Assembly (NCBI RefSeq): GCF_024347075.1
Contig: NZ_AP024901.1
Span: forward strand, 806,001-870,000
Length of the DNA: 64,000 nt
Direction: 5' to 3'
Source of the DNA: Vibrio rarus
GTDB taxonomy: Bacteria; Pseudomonadota; Gammaproteobacteria; Enterobacterales; Vibrionaceae
Position 1 is the stretch's first letter. Every line of letters starts with the position of its first letter. The position numbers and the translations under genes were made by a program. This document shows positions 36,146 to 47,906 of this stretch, in pieces. The notes under the pieces were generated by a model that saw only the letters and a list, made by a program, of their open reading frames with translations, was not told where the DNA came from and did no database searches.

Positions 36146-36177
36146 TGAATAGGTCTCTTGGTGAATGCTGAGTCACT

Positions 36178-36281
36178 TAAAGTGTTTAACAATGCACTTT
36201 AGGCGGTTTATTTGTCTAATTTAATCAAAAACCGTTTGAGTAAGAAACGAATTAAATACATACTAGCCATGCATTTAATTC
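36178..36281. promoter_or_regulatory. Two inverted repeats in the hisC/LysR intergenic region
   Basis: TAAAGTG (36178-36184) with CACTTTA (36195-36201), and GAATTAAAT (36249-36257) with ATTTAATTC (36273-36281), lie between the divergent hisC-like and LysR genes. The second ends 16 bp before the LysR ATG. Paired palindromes of this kind are common LysR-type binding sites; the link to this regulator is inferred. Confidence 0.45.
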
Positions 36282-36297
36282 ATGGCTTTGACTATTT

Positions 36298-37182
36298 ATG
36301 AACTCTAGAGTCCCTTCAACAAAAAATCTACAAACCTTTTTAGCCACCGCTGAGCATTTAAATTTTACTCATGCCGCTCAAGCAATGAATATGACTCAGG
36401 GTGCGATAAGCCGTCAGATTCAATCTCTAGAAGAGCTTTTGGGTGTGCAGTTGTTTTATCGTCAAGCCCGAGGACTTTCACTCACTAAAGAGGGCATCAA
36501 ACTGGTGCCTTTAGCTGAAGATATTTTAAATCGCTTAAAGCAGGTTGTGGTCGACGTTGTTGAGCGTTCGAACCGCATAAAATTAAACGCACCCAGCTGT
36601 GTAACCTCATGGCTATTACCACGCCTAATGTCATTCCAACATAGACACCCAGAAGTAGAGGTTGAACTCACATCGAGTATTAAGCATCAATCCCAGCCTA
36701 ATTTTGAATCCTTTGACTTGGTGATTGTCTATGGCCACCCACCTCGCTCGCACTCTGTGAAAGAATATGTACTGTTTGATGAAAAATTGACACCCATCTG
36801 TACTCCGCAACTTTGGAAGCAAGTAATAGGTGATAAACCGCAGTGGCGTGATGAGGATTTGGGCGAATTTACTTGGTTACACGCTAATACAGCACATAGC
36901 GACTGGGCTTTATGGCTAGAGAAAAATGGCAAAGTGGCACAAAAAGGGAAACGAAATCAAACCTTTGCGACCCTTGATCAAACAATGAATGCAGCTCTGC
37001 ATGGTTTTGGTATCGCTGTTGGAGATATTACGCTTGCGGCCGAAGACTTAAAACTAAATCGTTTAATGCAGCCTTATCCTGATTACATTATTTCAGGCCA
37101 GAGTTATTACTTACTACGACCTATAAATGCACAAAGTACGGTAATAGATGACTTTTTACCGTGGTTGTTACCACCAAAATAA
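36298..37182 (+). CDS. LysR-family transcriptional regulator
   Basis: A 294-residue regulator. The winged HTH is at about residues 7-66 (NLQTFLATAEHLNFTHAAQAMN, then GAISRQIQSLEELLGVQLFYR), followed by the inducer-binding domain (about 90-294). It resembles the GcvA-type group. It is divergent from the hisC-like/binding-protein operon, the usual arrangement of a LysR regulator and its target. The ligand is unknown. Confidence 0.92.
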   Translation: MNSRVPSTKNLQTFLATAEHLNFTHAAQAMNMTQGAISRQIQSLEELLGVQLFYRQARGLSLTKEGIKLVPLAEDILNRLKQVVVDVVERSNRIKLNAPSCVTSWLLPRLMSFQHRHPEVEVELTSSIKHQSQPNFESFDLVIVYGHPPRSHSVKEYVLFDEKLTPICTPQLWKQVIGDKPQWRDEDLGEFTWLHANTAHSDWALWLEKNGKVAQKGKRNQTFATLDQTMNAALHGFGIAVGDITLAAEDLKLNRLMQPYPDYIISGQSYYLLRPINAQSTVIDDFLPWLLPPK

Positions 37183-37224
37183 CTTGTCCGAATTCTGTTT
37201 TTAACTTTTAATCACTTTTAATCC

Positions 37225-38504
37225 AGCCACCCATACTAAATAGCACGATTCTGTCTCATCAACTAAACTATTAGCAGTGATAAATGCAGGAGCCCCACTA
37301 TGGCCACACCTCGCAGAGCTCAAATTAGTGTTGAAGATACGCCTTACTACCATTGTTGTAGTCGCGTGGTAAGGCGCGCTTTTCTTTGTGGTGATGACCC
37401 CTATTCAGGCAAAAGTTATGACCATAGGCGCGATTGGGTTGCCTCTCTTCTTGTGAAGCTCAACTCCGTATTTGCTATTGATGTCGCAGCATTTGCTGTT
37501 ATGTCCAATCACTTGCATGTTGTCTTACGCATTGATATCGATACGGCCAATAATTGGAGTGATAGAGAGGTTATTGAGCAGTGGCATCAACTGTTCAAAG
37601 GGGATGAATTGACGCGAAAATTTGTACGTGGTGACGTCATTGATGCCAATGAAGTCGCATCTCTAAAGCATACCATTGCGATTTATCGCAGTCGCTTATG
37701 CGACATCAGTTGGTTTATGCGTTGTCTTAATGAGCCTATTGCACGTCAAGCAAATCAAGAAGATAACTGCACAGGTCGGTTTTGGGAAGGACGGTTCAAA
37801 TCTCAAGCATTGCTGGATGATGCGGCACTTATTACGTGTATGGCGTATGTGGACTTAAACCCTATTCGAGCAAAGGTCGCCACATCTTTAGAGCAGTCCA
37901 ATCACACAAGTATTCAGCAACGTATTCAGTCAGCCTTAAAGAGAGAGCAACCGGCATCTTTGTTACCTTTAATAGGACATGAGCGTGAAAATCAGCCCAA
38001 AGGCATAGCGTTTTCGCTAAGTGACTATTTAGCATTAGTGGATGAAACAGGGCGGATTATTCGTCGTGACAAACGAGGCGCTATCAGTGAGCACAGCGAG
38101 CAACTGCTGACGAAGCTAAATATTGACCATGAGAATTGGCTGAGGCTGATTACTGAGTTTGGCCATTTATTCCACGGCCCTGTGGGAAGCCTTGCAGAGT
38201 TAACCTGTTACTGTGAGCACTTACAAAAACGGCGACGGCATTTTTCTAAATGTTGTCGGCACTTGCAAGTAAGTTAGAGCAGATTTTTTTAATTTAATTC
38301 CCTTTACCTTCATTTAATACTCCGTAGTCTCGCTATGGGGATTTCTGCTGTTTGTTAAACGGGCTTTTGGCATGAAAAGGGTTTAATTTTGGCAAGAAAA
38401 TGCCGGAAATTGTGAGAAAGCCCTCCTTTAGAGGGTAAACACTAGTTAACGGGTTTTAGATAGTGGATATAGATGGATAACTGCTTGTTTTATTATGGGT
38501 GGCT
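37225..38504. mobile_element. RAYT element 2 bounded by 11-bp inverted ends
   Basis: AGCCACCCATA at 37225-37235 and TATGGGTGGCT at 38494-38504 bracket the second Y1 transposase gene (1280 bp). Immediately left is a two-copy 10-bp repeat (ACTTTTAATC), whose second copy aligns with the sequence left of element 1 (ACTCTTAAGTCT). The conserved left end therefore extends beyond the perfect inverted repeat. Confidence 0.7.
37300..38277 (+). CDS. REP-associated Y1 (HUH) transposase, copy 2
   Basis: A 325-residue transposase with the same HUH motif (SNHLHVVLRI) and candidate tyrosine (IYRSRLCDISWF) as the copy at 22625, aligning without gaps but with many substitutions, so the two are not a recent duplicate. 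GCAGGAG precedes the ATG. Frame and motifs are intact. The gene points away from the LysR gene and toward the Bat operon end. Confidence 0.9.
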   Translation: MATPRRAQISVEDTPYYHCCSRVVRRAFLCGDDPYSGKSYDHRRDWVASLLVKLNSVFAIDVAAFAVMSNHLHVVLRIDIDTANNWSDREVIEQWHQLFKGDELTRKFVRGDVIDANEVASLKHTIAIYRSRLCDISWFMRCLNEPIARQANQEDNCTGRFWEGRFKSQALLDDAALITCMAYVDLNPIRAKVATSLEQSNHTSIQQRIQSALKREQPASLLPLIGHERENQPKGIAFSLSDYLALVDETGRIIRRDKRGAISEHSEQLLTKLNIDHENWLRLITEFGHLFHGPVGSLAELTCYCEHLQKRRRHFSKCCRHLQVS

Positions 38505-38526
38505 GATTTTAATAAATTTAAGTGAA

Positions 38527-38561
38527 AGGAAACAAGCACCGTGCAGTTGTGCAGGTGCTTG
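38527..38561 (-). terminator. Terminator of the Bat operon
   Basis: On the minus strand CAAGCACC (38554-38561) pairs with GGTGCTTG (38533-38540), with an inner GCAC/GTGC extension, followed by TTTCCTTT. It lies just past the batD stop. Confidence 0.7.
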
Positions 38562-38571
38562 TGTGGGTTTG

Positions 38572-40214
38572 TTATAGGCGAGCTAAGTCGTCATGTTGTT
38601 TGTGGTTTTGATTTTTTACGTTTTTTATGCTGCTGATTAACTCGGTATGCTCCCAAGGAGTTGAGCTTTTGCCTACTAATGCTTGGCTCATATCTTTGAT
38701 TTGTTTACGAATTTTATTGGAGTCTACATCAGATATAGCGGCATTTTTAATCCAAGCATCAAAAATCGTTTGCGCTTTAATTACATCTCTATTTTTGATT
38801 GCACAGATTAATTGCTCTTTAAGGTTTGTTGTTGCTGCCTTATTTTTGGGTGGCTTGGTTTGTGTGTTTTGTGTTGCATTACGTTGGGTGGCCCGAATCC
38901 AGAGGATAGTGGATATGATCCATAAGATGGCGAATACGGCGGTGAGAATGGGCCAATAACCGTTGTCTTTATGTTGTGGGGGCAGTGGATCTTTGGTTTC
39001 TGTTATTGGGGGCTGAGGTAACTGCGCTTTTTCCGTAGTATCGCCTGGATTTACTGTTACGTTTAAGCCACTTACTTCGCTGATTTTCGGTTGCTTGGTT
39101 TGTGAGTTCCACCATTGAACTTTGACACTGGGTAAAGCATATTCGCCACTTTTCTTGGCAATCAATACTTGCTTTGTGGTCATTGTTACAGAGCCATCAT
39201 CATTAGGGGTAAAACTTGGCTTATCGCTATAAACTCGAAATGCATTGGGGCTACTTATGCTGAGATTGGGTAATTGTTCAGAGGTTAAATCTGCTGCCGT
39301 CAAGGTGATGGTTCGGGTAATAGAGTCACCGGCATCTATGGTTACCGATTGATTAGTTACACTTTGTTGGTTATCCAACTGCCAATGTTGGGATAGCTGT
39401 AAGTTTGATGTGGGTAACCATGGGCCATGATAGTCCTCTGGTATGGGTAGAACTTTTATTGGTACTTGTTTTGATTGACCAGACAACGTCACAATGTGAG
39501 AGTTGCCACGTCCATTACCATAGTTGACGAGGCCTGTAAGAGTGGGAGCTTGAATAGTGAAATCACCACTATTATTTGCTGTTACTCTAAATGATTGGTC
39601 GATAACAAGAACTTCCACACCATTAAGTACTGCTTGAGACTGTTTAGGATCGGCTAAAGGTTGCAGTTGCATTCCCGGTGCGCTTGGCTTGGTCAAATTG
39701 ACATTTTGTAAACGACGAGGATCCACTTTTACTATAATTCGTGCATTGAATACGGTACTTTCGTTTGGATACAGTTCTTTTTTATCGAGCTTAGTTCGTA
39801 CCTCTAGAATGTCGTCGCTGCTTGGCGCTTGGGCATTCATGGATACATTCAGAGTAATAGGTGCAGTGGCAGCGTTGTTGACCTTAAAGCTAGGAATCGT
39901 CAATGTGCCTATTTTTTGTGGCGCTATAGCCACGGTCCAAATGCTACTATCACTGCGTTTACCATTAATGATATTGACCGATGACCCGAAGCTTGGACGA
40001 CTCACATAAAAGTCGTCTGATAAAACATCTAAGTTGATGCTATCACTGTCAAGTTTTTCATCTGCGGTAATTTTGAGTTGAATAACTTCATCTTTGCTTA
40101 CTGTTGTTTTAGTGACACTGGCACGTAGATTGAGTGCCCACGTTGAGAAACTACACAATAGCGTTGTAGCTAATGCAAATGTGGTAATAACGGGCTTAAA
40201 TTTATTCATTGCTG

Positions 40215-40221
<7 letters not shown>
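38572..40221 (-). CDS. batD: BatD-family protein
   Basis: A 549-residue exported membrane protein, the last gene of a Bat operon. A signal peptide (ending STWA) precedes a beta-rich region typical of BatD (LRASVTKTTVSKDEVIQLKI), and a C-terminal helix (about 425-447) anchors it with a cytoplasmic tail. Bat proteins have been linked to stress tolerance and envelope functions; the molecular role is unresolved. The ATG at 40221 overlaps the previous gene by 7 bp; an in-frame ATG at 40209 is possible. Confidence 0.85.
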
Positions 40222-42300
<2,079 letters not shown>

Positions 42301-42308
<8 letters not shown>

Positions 42309-43269
42309 TATTTCTCCTTAAAACAACGACAACGAAAATTAACAGTAGGCCAATTAGTGTCGGCCAAACAAAGCATTCGGTTCTTGGCCTCCAAGATTGG
42401 GTAGCATTTTGAACAGGTTGTAATTCGTTGATCTTGCTGTAAATATTCTCTAAATCCTTAGCGTTGCGAGCCCTAAAGTATTGCCCTCCAGTTAAGGTGG
42501 CCACTTTAGTTAGGGTTTGCTCATCAAGATCCTGCGCTGTATTGACGGTTCGTGTCATAAAGAAATCGTTCACTTGCATCTTTCCTGCTCCCACCCCAAT
42601 GGTATAGATAGTGGTATGGAATTTTTTGGCAATTTGCGCAGCTTGAATTGGGTCCATGACACCTGCATTGTTACTGCCGTCGCTGAGTAAAATCATGACC
42701 CTTTGTGGTGCGTCGCTGTCAACAAAGGTTTTTGTGGCCAAGCCAATGCCGTCCCCAATAGCGGTTTGTGTGCCAATTAGCTTTAAAACCGTTTGATTGA
42801 GCTGTGCTTTAACCGTTTCTCTATCAAAGGTTAAAGGGGTTTGTAAGTAGGCGTGATCGGCAAAATAGACGAGGCCTAATCGGTCACCAGTGCGCTGATC
42901 AATGAAATCAGAAACGACATTTTTCACAGCGCTAAGCCTATCGATATAGTCACTCCCTTGTTGCATATCTTCTTGGCTCATGGAGTAAGAGAGATCAATA
43001 ACCAACATCATGTCTCTATGTTTCGGATGGATAGCAACAGGGTCGCCGTACCAAACAGGTCTTGCACTTGCTAGTACTAATAATACCCACGCTAAGATGG
43101 TGAGAGCCTTAGCAATAGTGGTGCTTTTATCTTGTTCAACAACCTTTTGTGAAAGGTGAGGCAAAATCACCATTGACGTTGCTTTTCGCTCACGCAAAAA
43201 ACGATATGTTAGATATGGAATGGGGAGAGCGAACAGCATCCACCACCATTCAAAGGTAAAATCACTCAT
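42301..43269 (-). CDS. batA: BatA-like VWA-domain protein
   Basis: A 322-residue inner-membrane protein with a helix at each end and a von Willebrand A domain between. The MIDAS is intact: DLSYSMS, TQTAIGDGIGLATKT and ILLSDGSNNAG. An upstream ATG at 43317 lies within the DUF4381 gene; the ATG at 43269 overlaps that gene's stop (ATGA) and gives the usual N-terminus FTFEWWWMLFALPIPYL. It overlaps the next gene by 8 bp. Confidence 0.88.
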
Positions 43270-43763
43270 GATTCGTTCCAGTTTCGAAATTTTCTTTTTG
43301 GTGGCAGAGCGTGGCACAGCCAGTGCTCACAGTCTTTGATGAGCTCGGAGTTGACCTCATCTGTATTGCCTTGTTCAGCGTATAAGGCCGTTTGCCACTG
43401 TTTGCCTTTAGGTGAAAATCTAGGTTCGGTTAATTGAGAGTCGAGAAAAGCCAACCACTGCTTCCCAGTCAGTTTTGCAATATCTTGGCGAGGGAAATAA
43501 CTCAATGCGGCTTGACGTAATAACTCTTGGGTTTCTGGCACCGTAAAACGGTTGGCGTTCTGCTTGAGTATGCACAGAGCTGCTTTCTTTGCTTTGTGCT
43601 TCGTTCGTCTTTGTAAAAGCACAATAACGAGGCATAGGATCACCAAGCAGGCGAGGATTAATATTCCCCAATACCCCCAAGCGAGTGGCCAAGCACTAGG
43701 ATCGGAAGGGAGATGGAGCGGCTTTAAAGGCAATGTGTGAGCGTGTTGCTGTATTTGACTCAT
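43266..43763 (-). CDS. DUF4381 protein
   Basis: A 165-residue protein with one N-terminal membrane helix (about 28-50, WGYWGILILACLVILCLVIVLL) and a cytoplasmic helical domain (LRQAALSYFPRQDIAKLTGKQWLAFLD) that matches DUF4381, a family encoded between DUF58 and VWA genes in Bat operons. Function unknown. Confidence 0.85.
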   Translation of the reverse strand: MSQIQQHAHTLPLKPLHLPSDPSAWPLAWGYWGILILACLVILCLVIVLLQRRTKHKAKKAALCILKQNANRFTVPETQELLRQAALSYFPRQDIAKLTGKQWLAFLDSQLTEPRFSPKGKQWQTALYAEQGNTDEVNSELIKDCEHWLCHALPPKRKFRNWNES

Positions 43764-43769
43764 AATGAT

Positions 43770-44846
43770 TTATTTTACTGTATGTGGCCGTAGTTGTTGC
43801 AGTATAGGCGTACCGCTTGAGATGAGAGAAAGGGCGATATTGTATTGGCCAAACTGCTCTGCTAATTGCTGCTGTTGTTGGGAAAACGCCTCATTAATGG
43901 ACTGTTTCACCTTAGTGTTGGATAAATTAACCAACATGACATGTTCTTTGCCACACAATGTTTGATTGCCTTTAGCTTGGGTCTCACCTAGCTCTATAGG
44001 GTCATAAATTTGCATTGCTCGCACTTTATTATGTGTTGAGATCTGTGCAATAGAAGTCATGTCGTGCTGTGAGAAATCGGAGAAATCACTAAGGATAATG
44101 AGCTCACTTCCTTTTCGGCATAACTGTGCTGCTTTTTTTAACGCTTGTTGTCGCTCACTATTATGGGTGTCCAGATTAATTGATAGAGGGTTTTGGCTTA
44201 TTGTACTGTGCAAAGTCGTTGGCTTGTTTGGGGCTTGTTTGTTGGTGTTATAAGTTAAGCCATTGTTATGTATGTGACTTAGTCGGTGGAGCAATTGCAA
44301 AAGCGCTACTTTTGAGCTGGATGGACGTATTTCAGTTAGCGTCTCTCCACTACGAATAATTGCTCCTACTCGATCTTTATTAATGATGGATGTCCAGGAT
44401 AGTAGGCTGGCTAAGTGGCACATTTGTACGGATTTTAGTAGTAACTGTGTGCCGCTAAACATGCTTGGGGTTAGGTCGATGAACAGGATGACGGGTCTTT
44501 CGCGCTCTTCTGTAAATAGCTTGGTGTGCACTTTTCCTGTGCGTGCGGTGACACGCCAATCAATTTGACGCACATCATCGCCTGCTTGATATTGGCGCAC
44601 TTCAGAAAACGTCATACCTTGGCCTTTGTGTGCGCTGGTATGTTGACCATTGAGTTGCGACCACAAACTTTTAGCAGGTGGTTGCCAGCGTTTAGCATGT
44701 AATTGATAAAAGCTCAGTTCATTGACGCTGACGGTTACCCCATTACAGGCATGAGGTAACTGGGCAGACGCAATAGCGTGTTCAAATTTATTGGGGGCAC
44801 TGGGTTTACGACCAAACCAAGAGGTCTTTTTACTGCGTTCAAACAT
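43770..44846 (-). CDS. DUF58 protein
   Basis: About 358 residues. The core DUF58 motif YQAGDDVRQIDWRVTARTGKVHTKLFTEERERPV is followed by a VWA-like segment (LFIDLTPSMFSG) and ILSDFSDF near residue 255. The start at 44846 lies 11 bp after the MoxR stop; a codon further upstream would overlap MoxR. DUF58 proteins accompany MoxR ATPases and probably act in their complexes. Confidence 0.88.
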   Translation of the reverse strand: MFERSKKTSWFGRKPSAPNKFEHAIASAQLPHACNGVTVSVNELSFYQLHAKRWQPPAKSLWSQLNGQHTSAHKGQGMTFSEVRQYQAGDDVRQIDWRVTARTGKVHTKLFTEERERPVILFIDLTPSMFSGTQLLLKSVQMCHLASLLSWTSIINKDRVGAIIRSGETLTEIRPSSSKVALLQLLHRLSHIHNNGLTYNTNKQAPNKPTTLHSTISQNPLSINLDTHNSERQQALKKAAQLCRKGSELIILSDFSDFSQHDMTSIAQISTHNKVRAMQIYDPIELGETQAKGNQTLCGKEHVMLVNLSNTKVKQSINEAFSQQQQQLAEQFGQYNIALSLISSGTPILQQLRPHTVK

Positions 44847-44856
44847 AAGTGGTGCC

Positions 44857-45813
44857 TTATGCTGAGGCAACAGTATGCAGCAGTTCTTCGATGACTTTGT
44901 TAGCATCGATACCTTCTGCTTGCGCTTGGTAGCTAAGTAACAATCGATGACGGAGTACAGGGAATATCACAGCGCTGACATCTTCAGGGCTAACAAAGTC
45001 ACGCCCGGCAAGCCAAGCGCTGGCTCTGGCTGCTCTATCGAGTGCAATGGAGGCGCGTGGGCTAACACCCATTTCTATCCACTGGCTTAATTGCTCGCTG
45101 TAAGCACTGGGCTGTCTGGTGGCCATAATTAGGCGAATAATATATTTCTCAATGGTTTCAGACATATGTATAGAGAGCACTTGACGGCGCGCTGCAAAAA
45201 TATCTTGCTGGGAAAGTTGCTGAGTAAATGAATGAACTTCACCAAGGGCTTCCCCTCGATTGAGTCTTAGTATATTTAACTCACTTTCTGCATCAGGGTA
45301 GTTAACTTCAATATGCAATAAAAAGCGGTCTAATTGCGCCTCAGGCAATGGGTAGGTGCCTTCCTGCTCGATAGGGTTTTGTGTGGCCATAACCAAAAAT
45401 AACTCTGGTAACGGATACGTTGTTTGGCCGACACTGATTTGTTTCTCGGCCATGGCCTCCAACATTGCCGCTTGTACTTTTGCAGGGGCGCGGTTGACTT
45501 CATCCGCTAGAACTAACGAATGAAATATAGGGCCTGATTTGAATTGAAACTCGCCGGTTTCTGGACGGTAAATATCGGTACCCGTTAAATCTGAAGGCAG
45601 TAAGTCAGGGGTGAATTGGATACGGTGAAAGCTACCTTCAATGCATTCAGCTAAAGATTTGATGGCACGGGTTTTAGCCACACCAGGGGCGCCTTCAACT
45701 AAAATATGCCCATCAGCTAATAGCGCGATAAGAAGTTGTTTAACTAAATTATCCTGACCAATAACTTGGCTGTTTAAATAATGTTGTAGCTGCTGGAAAG
45801 CGTGCGCAGGCAT
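44857..45813 (-). CDS. MoxR-family AAA+ ATPase
   Basis: A 318-residue ATPase, first gene of the operon. The Walker A motif is EGAPGVAKTRAIKSL, Walker B is LVLADEVNRAPAKVQAAMLEAM, sensor 1 is LVMATQNPIEQEGTYPLPEAQLDRF, and the C-terminal lid (SPRASIALDRAARASAWLAGR) is typical of MoxR. These proteins act as chaperones that activate partner proteins with VWA domains, matching the genes downstream. Confidence 0.94.
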   Translation of the reverse strand: MPAHAFQQLQHYLNSQVIGQDNLVKQLLIALLADGHILVEGAPGVAKTRAIKSLAECIEGSFHRIQFTPDLLPSDLTGTDIYRPETGEFQFKSGPIFHSLVLADEVNRAPAKVQAAMLEAMAEKQISVGQTTYPLPELFLVMATQNPIEQEGTYPLPEAQLDRFLLHIEVNYPDAESELNILRLNRGEALGEVHSFTQQLSQQDIFAARRQVLSIHMSETIEKYIIRLIMATRQPSAYSEQLSQWIEMGVSPRASIALDRAARASAWLAGRDFVSPEDVSAVIFPVLRHRLLLSYQAQAEGIDANKVIEELLHTVASA

Positions 45814-46173
45814 GTGAGTGTTCCTTGTTGCGTTCTAAGCGATAATAAATAGAGGGAAGAATAAAGAAAAAGTTCCCTTCTTTATGTCTTTGTTTTATCG
45901 GTATAAAAATTAGCAGTGATTAACATACTGTTAAGTTGGGCCTATTATTAAAAGTTCAAGAGCATACCGATGTATATTCTGACTAAGCCGAAAACTAGGT
46001 TGAATATCTGCTGATTACAATACAGCGAATACCTTATCTGATTCAAAAAGCAGTTTTGCAAGCTATTATTTCAATGTTGTAAGCATTGCCATACGAAACA
46101 GTATTATATGCAGTGTATAGATCGGATAGGTTACCATGCGCCATAACCTCCTCTTTCGATGACACGATGAAGA
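45814..46173. other. Gap upstream of the Bat operon
   Basis: 360 AT-rich bp with no coding frame. It should hold the Bat operon promoter on the minus strand. No regulator box stands out. Confidence 0.4.
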
Positions 46174-46437
46174 CTAGATTGCATGAGAAGATGTGCTCTG
46201 AGACTGTAAAATCGTTGATAACATGGTTTCACGACGAACGTCTAAAATCTCATCAATAATGGTATTTTTGGCGGCAATGCCAAAATGATGCACGTAGTTT
46301 TGAATTTTATGCACTTCGTCTTTATGCAGTTTATAGACTTTTTTCTTTATCAGAGCTTTAGCTTCGCTTTTTATCAGGCCCTGCTGTTGCAGTACTCGAA
46401 TAATTTCACTATCTAAAGGGTGAGGTGTTTTGGTCAT
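46174..46437 (-). CDS. Small hypothetical protein
   Basis: An 87-residue, Lys/His/Ile-rich, probably all-helical protein. The first part (DSEIIRVLQQQGLIKSEAKALIKKKVYKLHKDEV) could form two helices like a small DNA- or protein-binding domain, but I recognise no family. There are no membrane segments or signal. It lies just right of a 360-bp gap and left of the dispersed repeat. Confidence 0.5.
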   Translation of the reverse strand: MTKTPHPLDSEIIRVLQQQGLIKSEAKALIKKKVYKLHKDEVHKIQNYVHHFGIAAKNTIIDEILDVRRETMLSTILQSQSTSSHAI

Positions 46438-46457
46438 TATTGGCTAGCTCAGCTTGT

Positions 46458-46624
46458 TATACCAACCACACTTAATAAGTGATCAGACATAGCGCAGGAA
46501 AAATGCTCGAAAACAAGGGGGAATTTTTCGATAAGTAGTTATTCTACAATCAAAAATTCTAACGCAGTTATCGAGTATGTTAACAAGCTAGAATGACCAG
46601 TTATTTAGTACGCTTGGTTCTATA
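46458..46624. repeat. Dispersed palindromic repeat, copy B (full)
   Basis: About 167 bp with ends TATACCAA and TTGGTTCTATA in inverted order, an internal hairpin GAATTTTT/AAAAATTC, and further complementary arms (ATGCTCGA with TCGAGTAT). The first 115 bp match copy A at 12237. It has the look of a non-autonomous miniature element. Confidence 0.75.
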
Positions 46625-46938
46625 TCAATTAATTTGCCGTTGTTCGGCTTGGCGCTGAGCATAATAGATAACATGGATGACAGCTTTGTTATCTCAATGT
46701 GTGCGAATGTAATTTTGTGCGTTAATTATGGTTTTTTATTCATTGCAGAACAAAGAATGTGACGAGGTTAACATTAAGTGAGTGTCGTATAGCGATCAAC
46801 GTAAAAGGCAGCCCCTGTTACACTGACAATAACAGGGACAGAGAAAAGCAGTATGAGATCAGCGTAATGAGTGAGTGTTGACACAATGCTGTAAGTGCTT
46901 AGTGTGGAAATTTATGCAATTAATACCTTGTAAGCAAT

Positions 46939-46958
46939 TAATACCATATATGGTATTA
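46939..46958. repeat. Perfect 20-bp palindrome
   Basis: TAATACCATATATGGTATTA reads the same on both strands. A direct repeat of its left arm (AATTAATACC) lies about 19 bp to the left. It could be an operator or part of the 3' structure of the following minus-strand gene. Confidence 0.5.
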
Positions 46959-47025
46959 AAGTGGCAACGGAGCTGGACTGAATAATCGTCAAAACCTTGT
47001 TTAAGCTCGTTGCCCTTTAAGAGTA

Positions 47026-47646
47026 TTAAAACTTATAGCTGATGCCACCATAAAGCATACTGACATTCCAAGTGGTATTTGAACTGCTCACATAACTTCT
47101 TTCAATATCGGCACTGTCACCTTCATAGGCAACTCTAAATGAGAGTCCTGGTAAGATGTTGAGGGGGGCATAGTCAAGGCCAAGGCCATAGTGAATCGCT
47201 GCGCCAGAATCTTTATTAAGAAGGGTAAAATCACGACTTTGTTTTAAATCAAGGTCAGCTAAACCGAATTTCACAAAAGGGCGCAGTCCACAGTCGAATG
47301 TATAACCAAGGTTGGCTGAAAACGAAAACGAAGTGGGTGATAAGGCCTTCATTGTGGTGGCGTCTGCCTGAAAATTAACATTGCCATAATCGGCATACGA
47401 TGCTTCTAAGCCAATAATTCTGTTAAAGAAGTACCCAGCGTATAGGATGTAGGCTGTGTTTTGTCCTGTGTAATGGGGTTTATCCGATTTGTAGAAACCA
47501 TCATCGTATTTGCTAGCAAACCCATCATCGTCAAATGAGGTTTTACCTGCCCCAGCACCAAGGTATAAACCACTGCTGTCATTGGCAATGGCTGTGCCTG
47601 ATACAAGGAAAGCTCCTGACAAAAACATCGCTGTATATAATTTCAT
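47026..47646 (-). CDS. Outer-membrane beta-barrel protein
   Basis: About 206 residues. A signal peptide (MKLYTAMFLSGAFLVSGTAIA) is followed by an OmpA-like eight-strand barrel: GLYLGAGAGKTSF, YILYAGYFFNRIIGLEASYADYG, SFSANLGYTF, RPFVKFGLADLDL, AIHYGLGLDYAP, and a last strand ending YGGISYKF with the C-terminal Phe signal. The ATG at 47646 is preferred over a TTG four codons upstream. No specific role can be assigned. Confidence 0.8.
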   Translation of the reverse strand: MKLYTAMFLSGAFLVSGTAIANDSSGLYLGAGAGKTSFDDDGFASKYDDGFYKSDKPHYTGQNTAYILYAGYFFNRIIGLEASYADYGNVNFQADATTMKALSPTSFSFSANLGYTFDCGLRPFVKFGLADLDLKQSRDFTLLNKDSGAAIHYGLGLDYAPLNILPGLSFRVAYEGDSADIERSYVSSSNTTWNVSMLYGGISYKF

Positions 47647-47804
47647 AATAGTGTGCAATAGATTTAAAATGGAGCGGGAGTTTAGCTAAGTTGTTTGCTT
47701 TTTAGCCATGTGTAAACCATGTTCTCATTTTTTATGGTTTCATATGCGAAACAAGGATTGTCGGTCTTAACTGGCAAGTATTGATTGTTACATTCTGTTG
47801 CAAA

Positions 47805-47819
47805 TGATAATAATTAGCA
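47805..47819. promoter_or_regulatory. Fur box upstream of the nitrobindin-like gene
   Basis: TGATAATAATTAGCA matches the 7-1-7 Fur palindrome TGATAATNATTATCA at all but one informative position. It lies 88 bp before the ATG of the 47907 gene. Confidence 0.65.
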
Positions 47820-47906
47820 TGTAAATGTTTGATTTAAGTAACTTTATGTATATTAGTATTTCATTATTCTAGTGAGGTTGTTAACCAAACTAGGAGTAAA
47901 ATAATA

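Larger units (their letters stand above)
46438..47025. other. Non-coding region with dispersed repeat and palindrome
   Basis: 590 bp without a gene. It contains dispersed repeat copy B, a hairpin CCCTGTTA/TAACAGGG near 46815-46840, and a 20-bp palindrome at 46939-46958. Confidence 0.5.
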
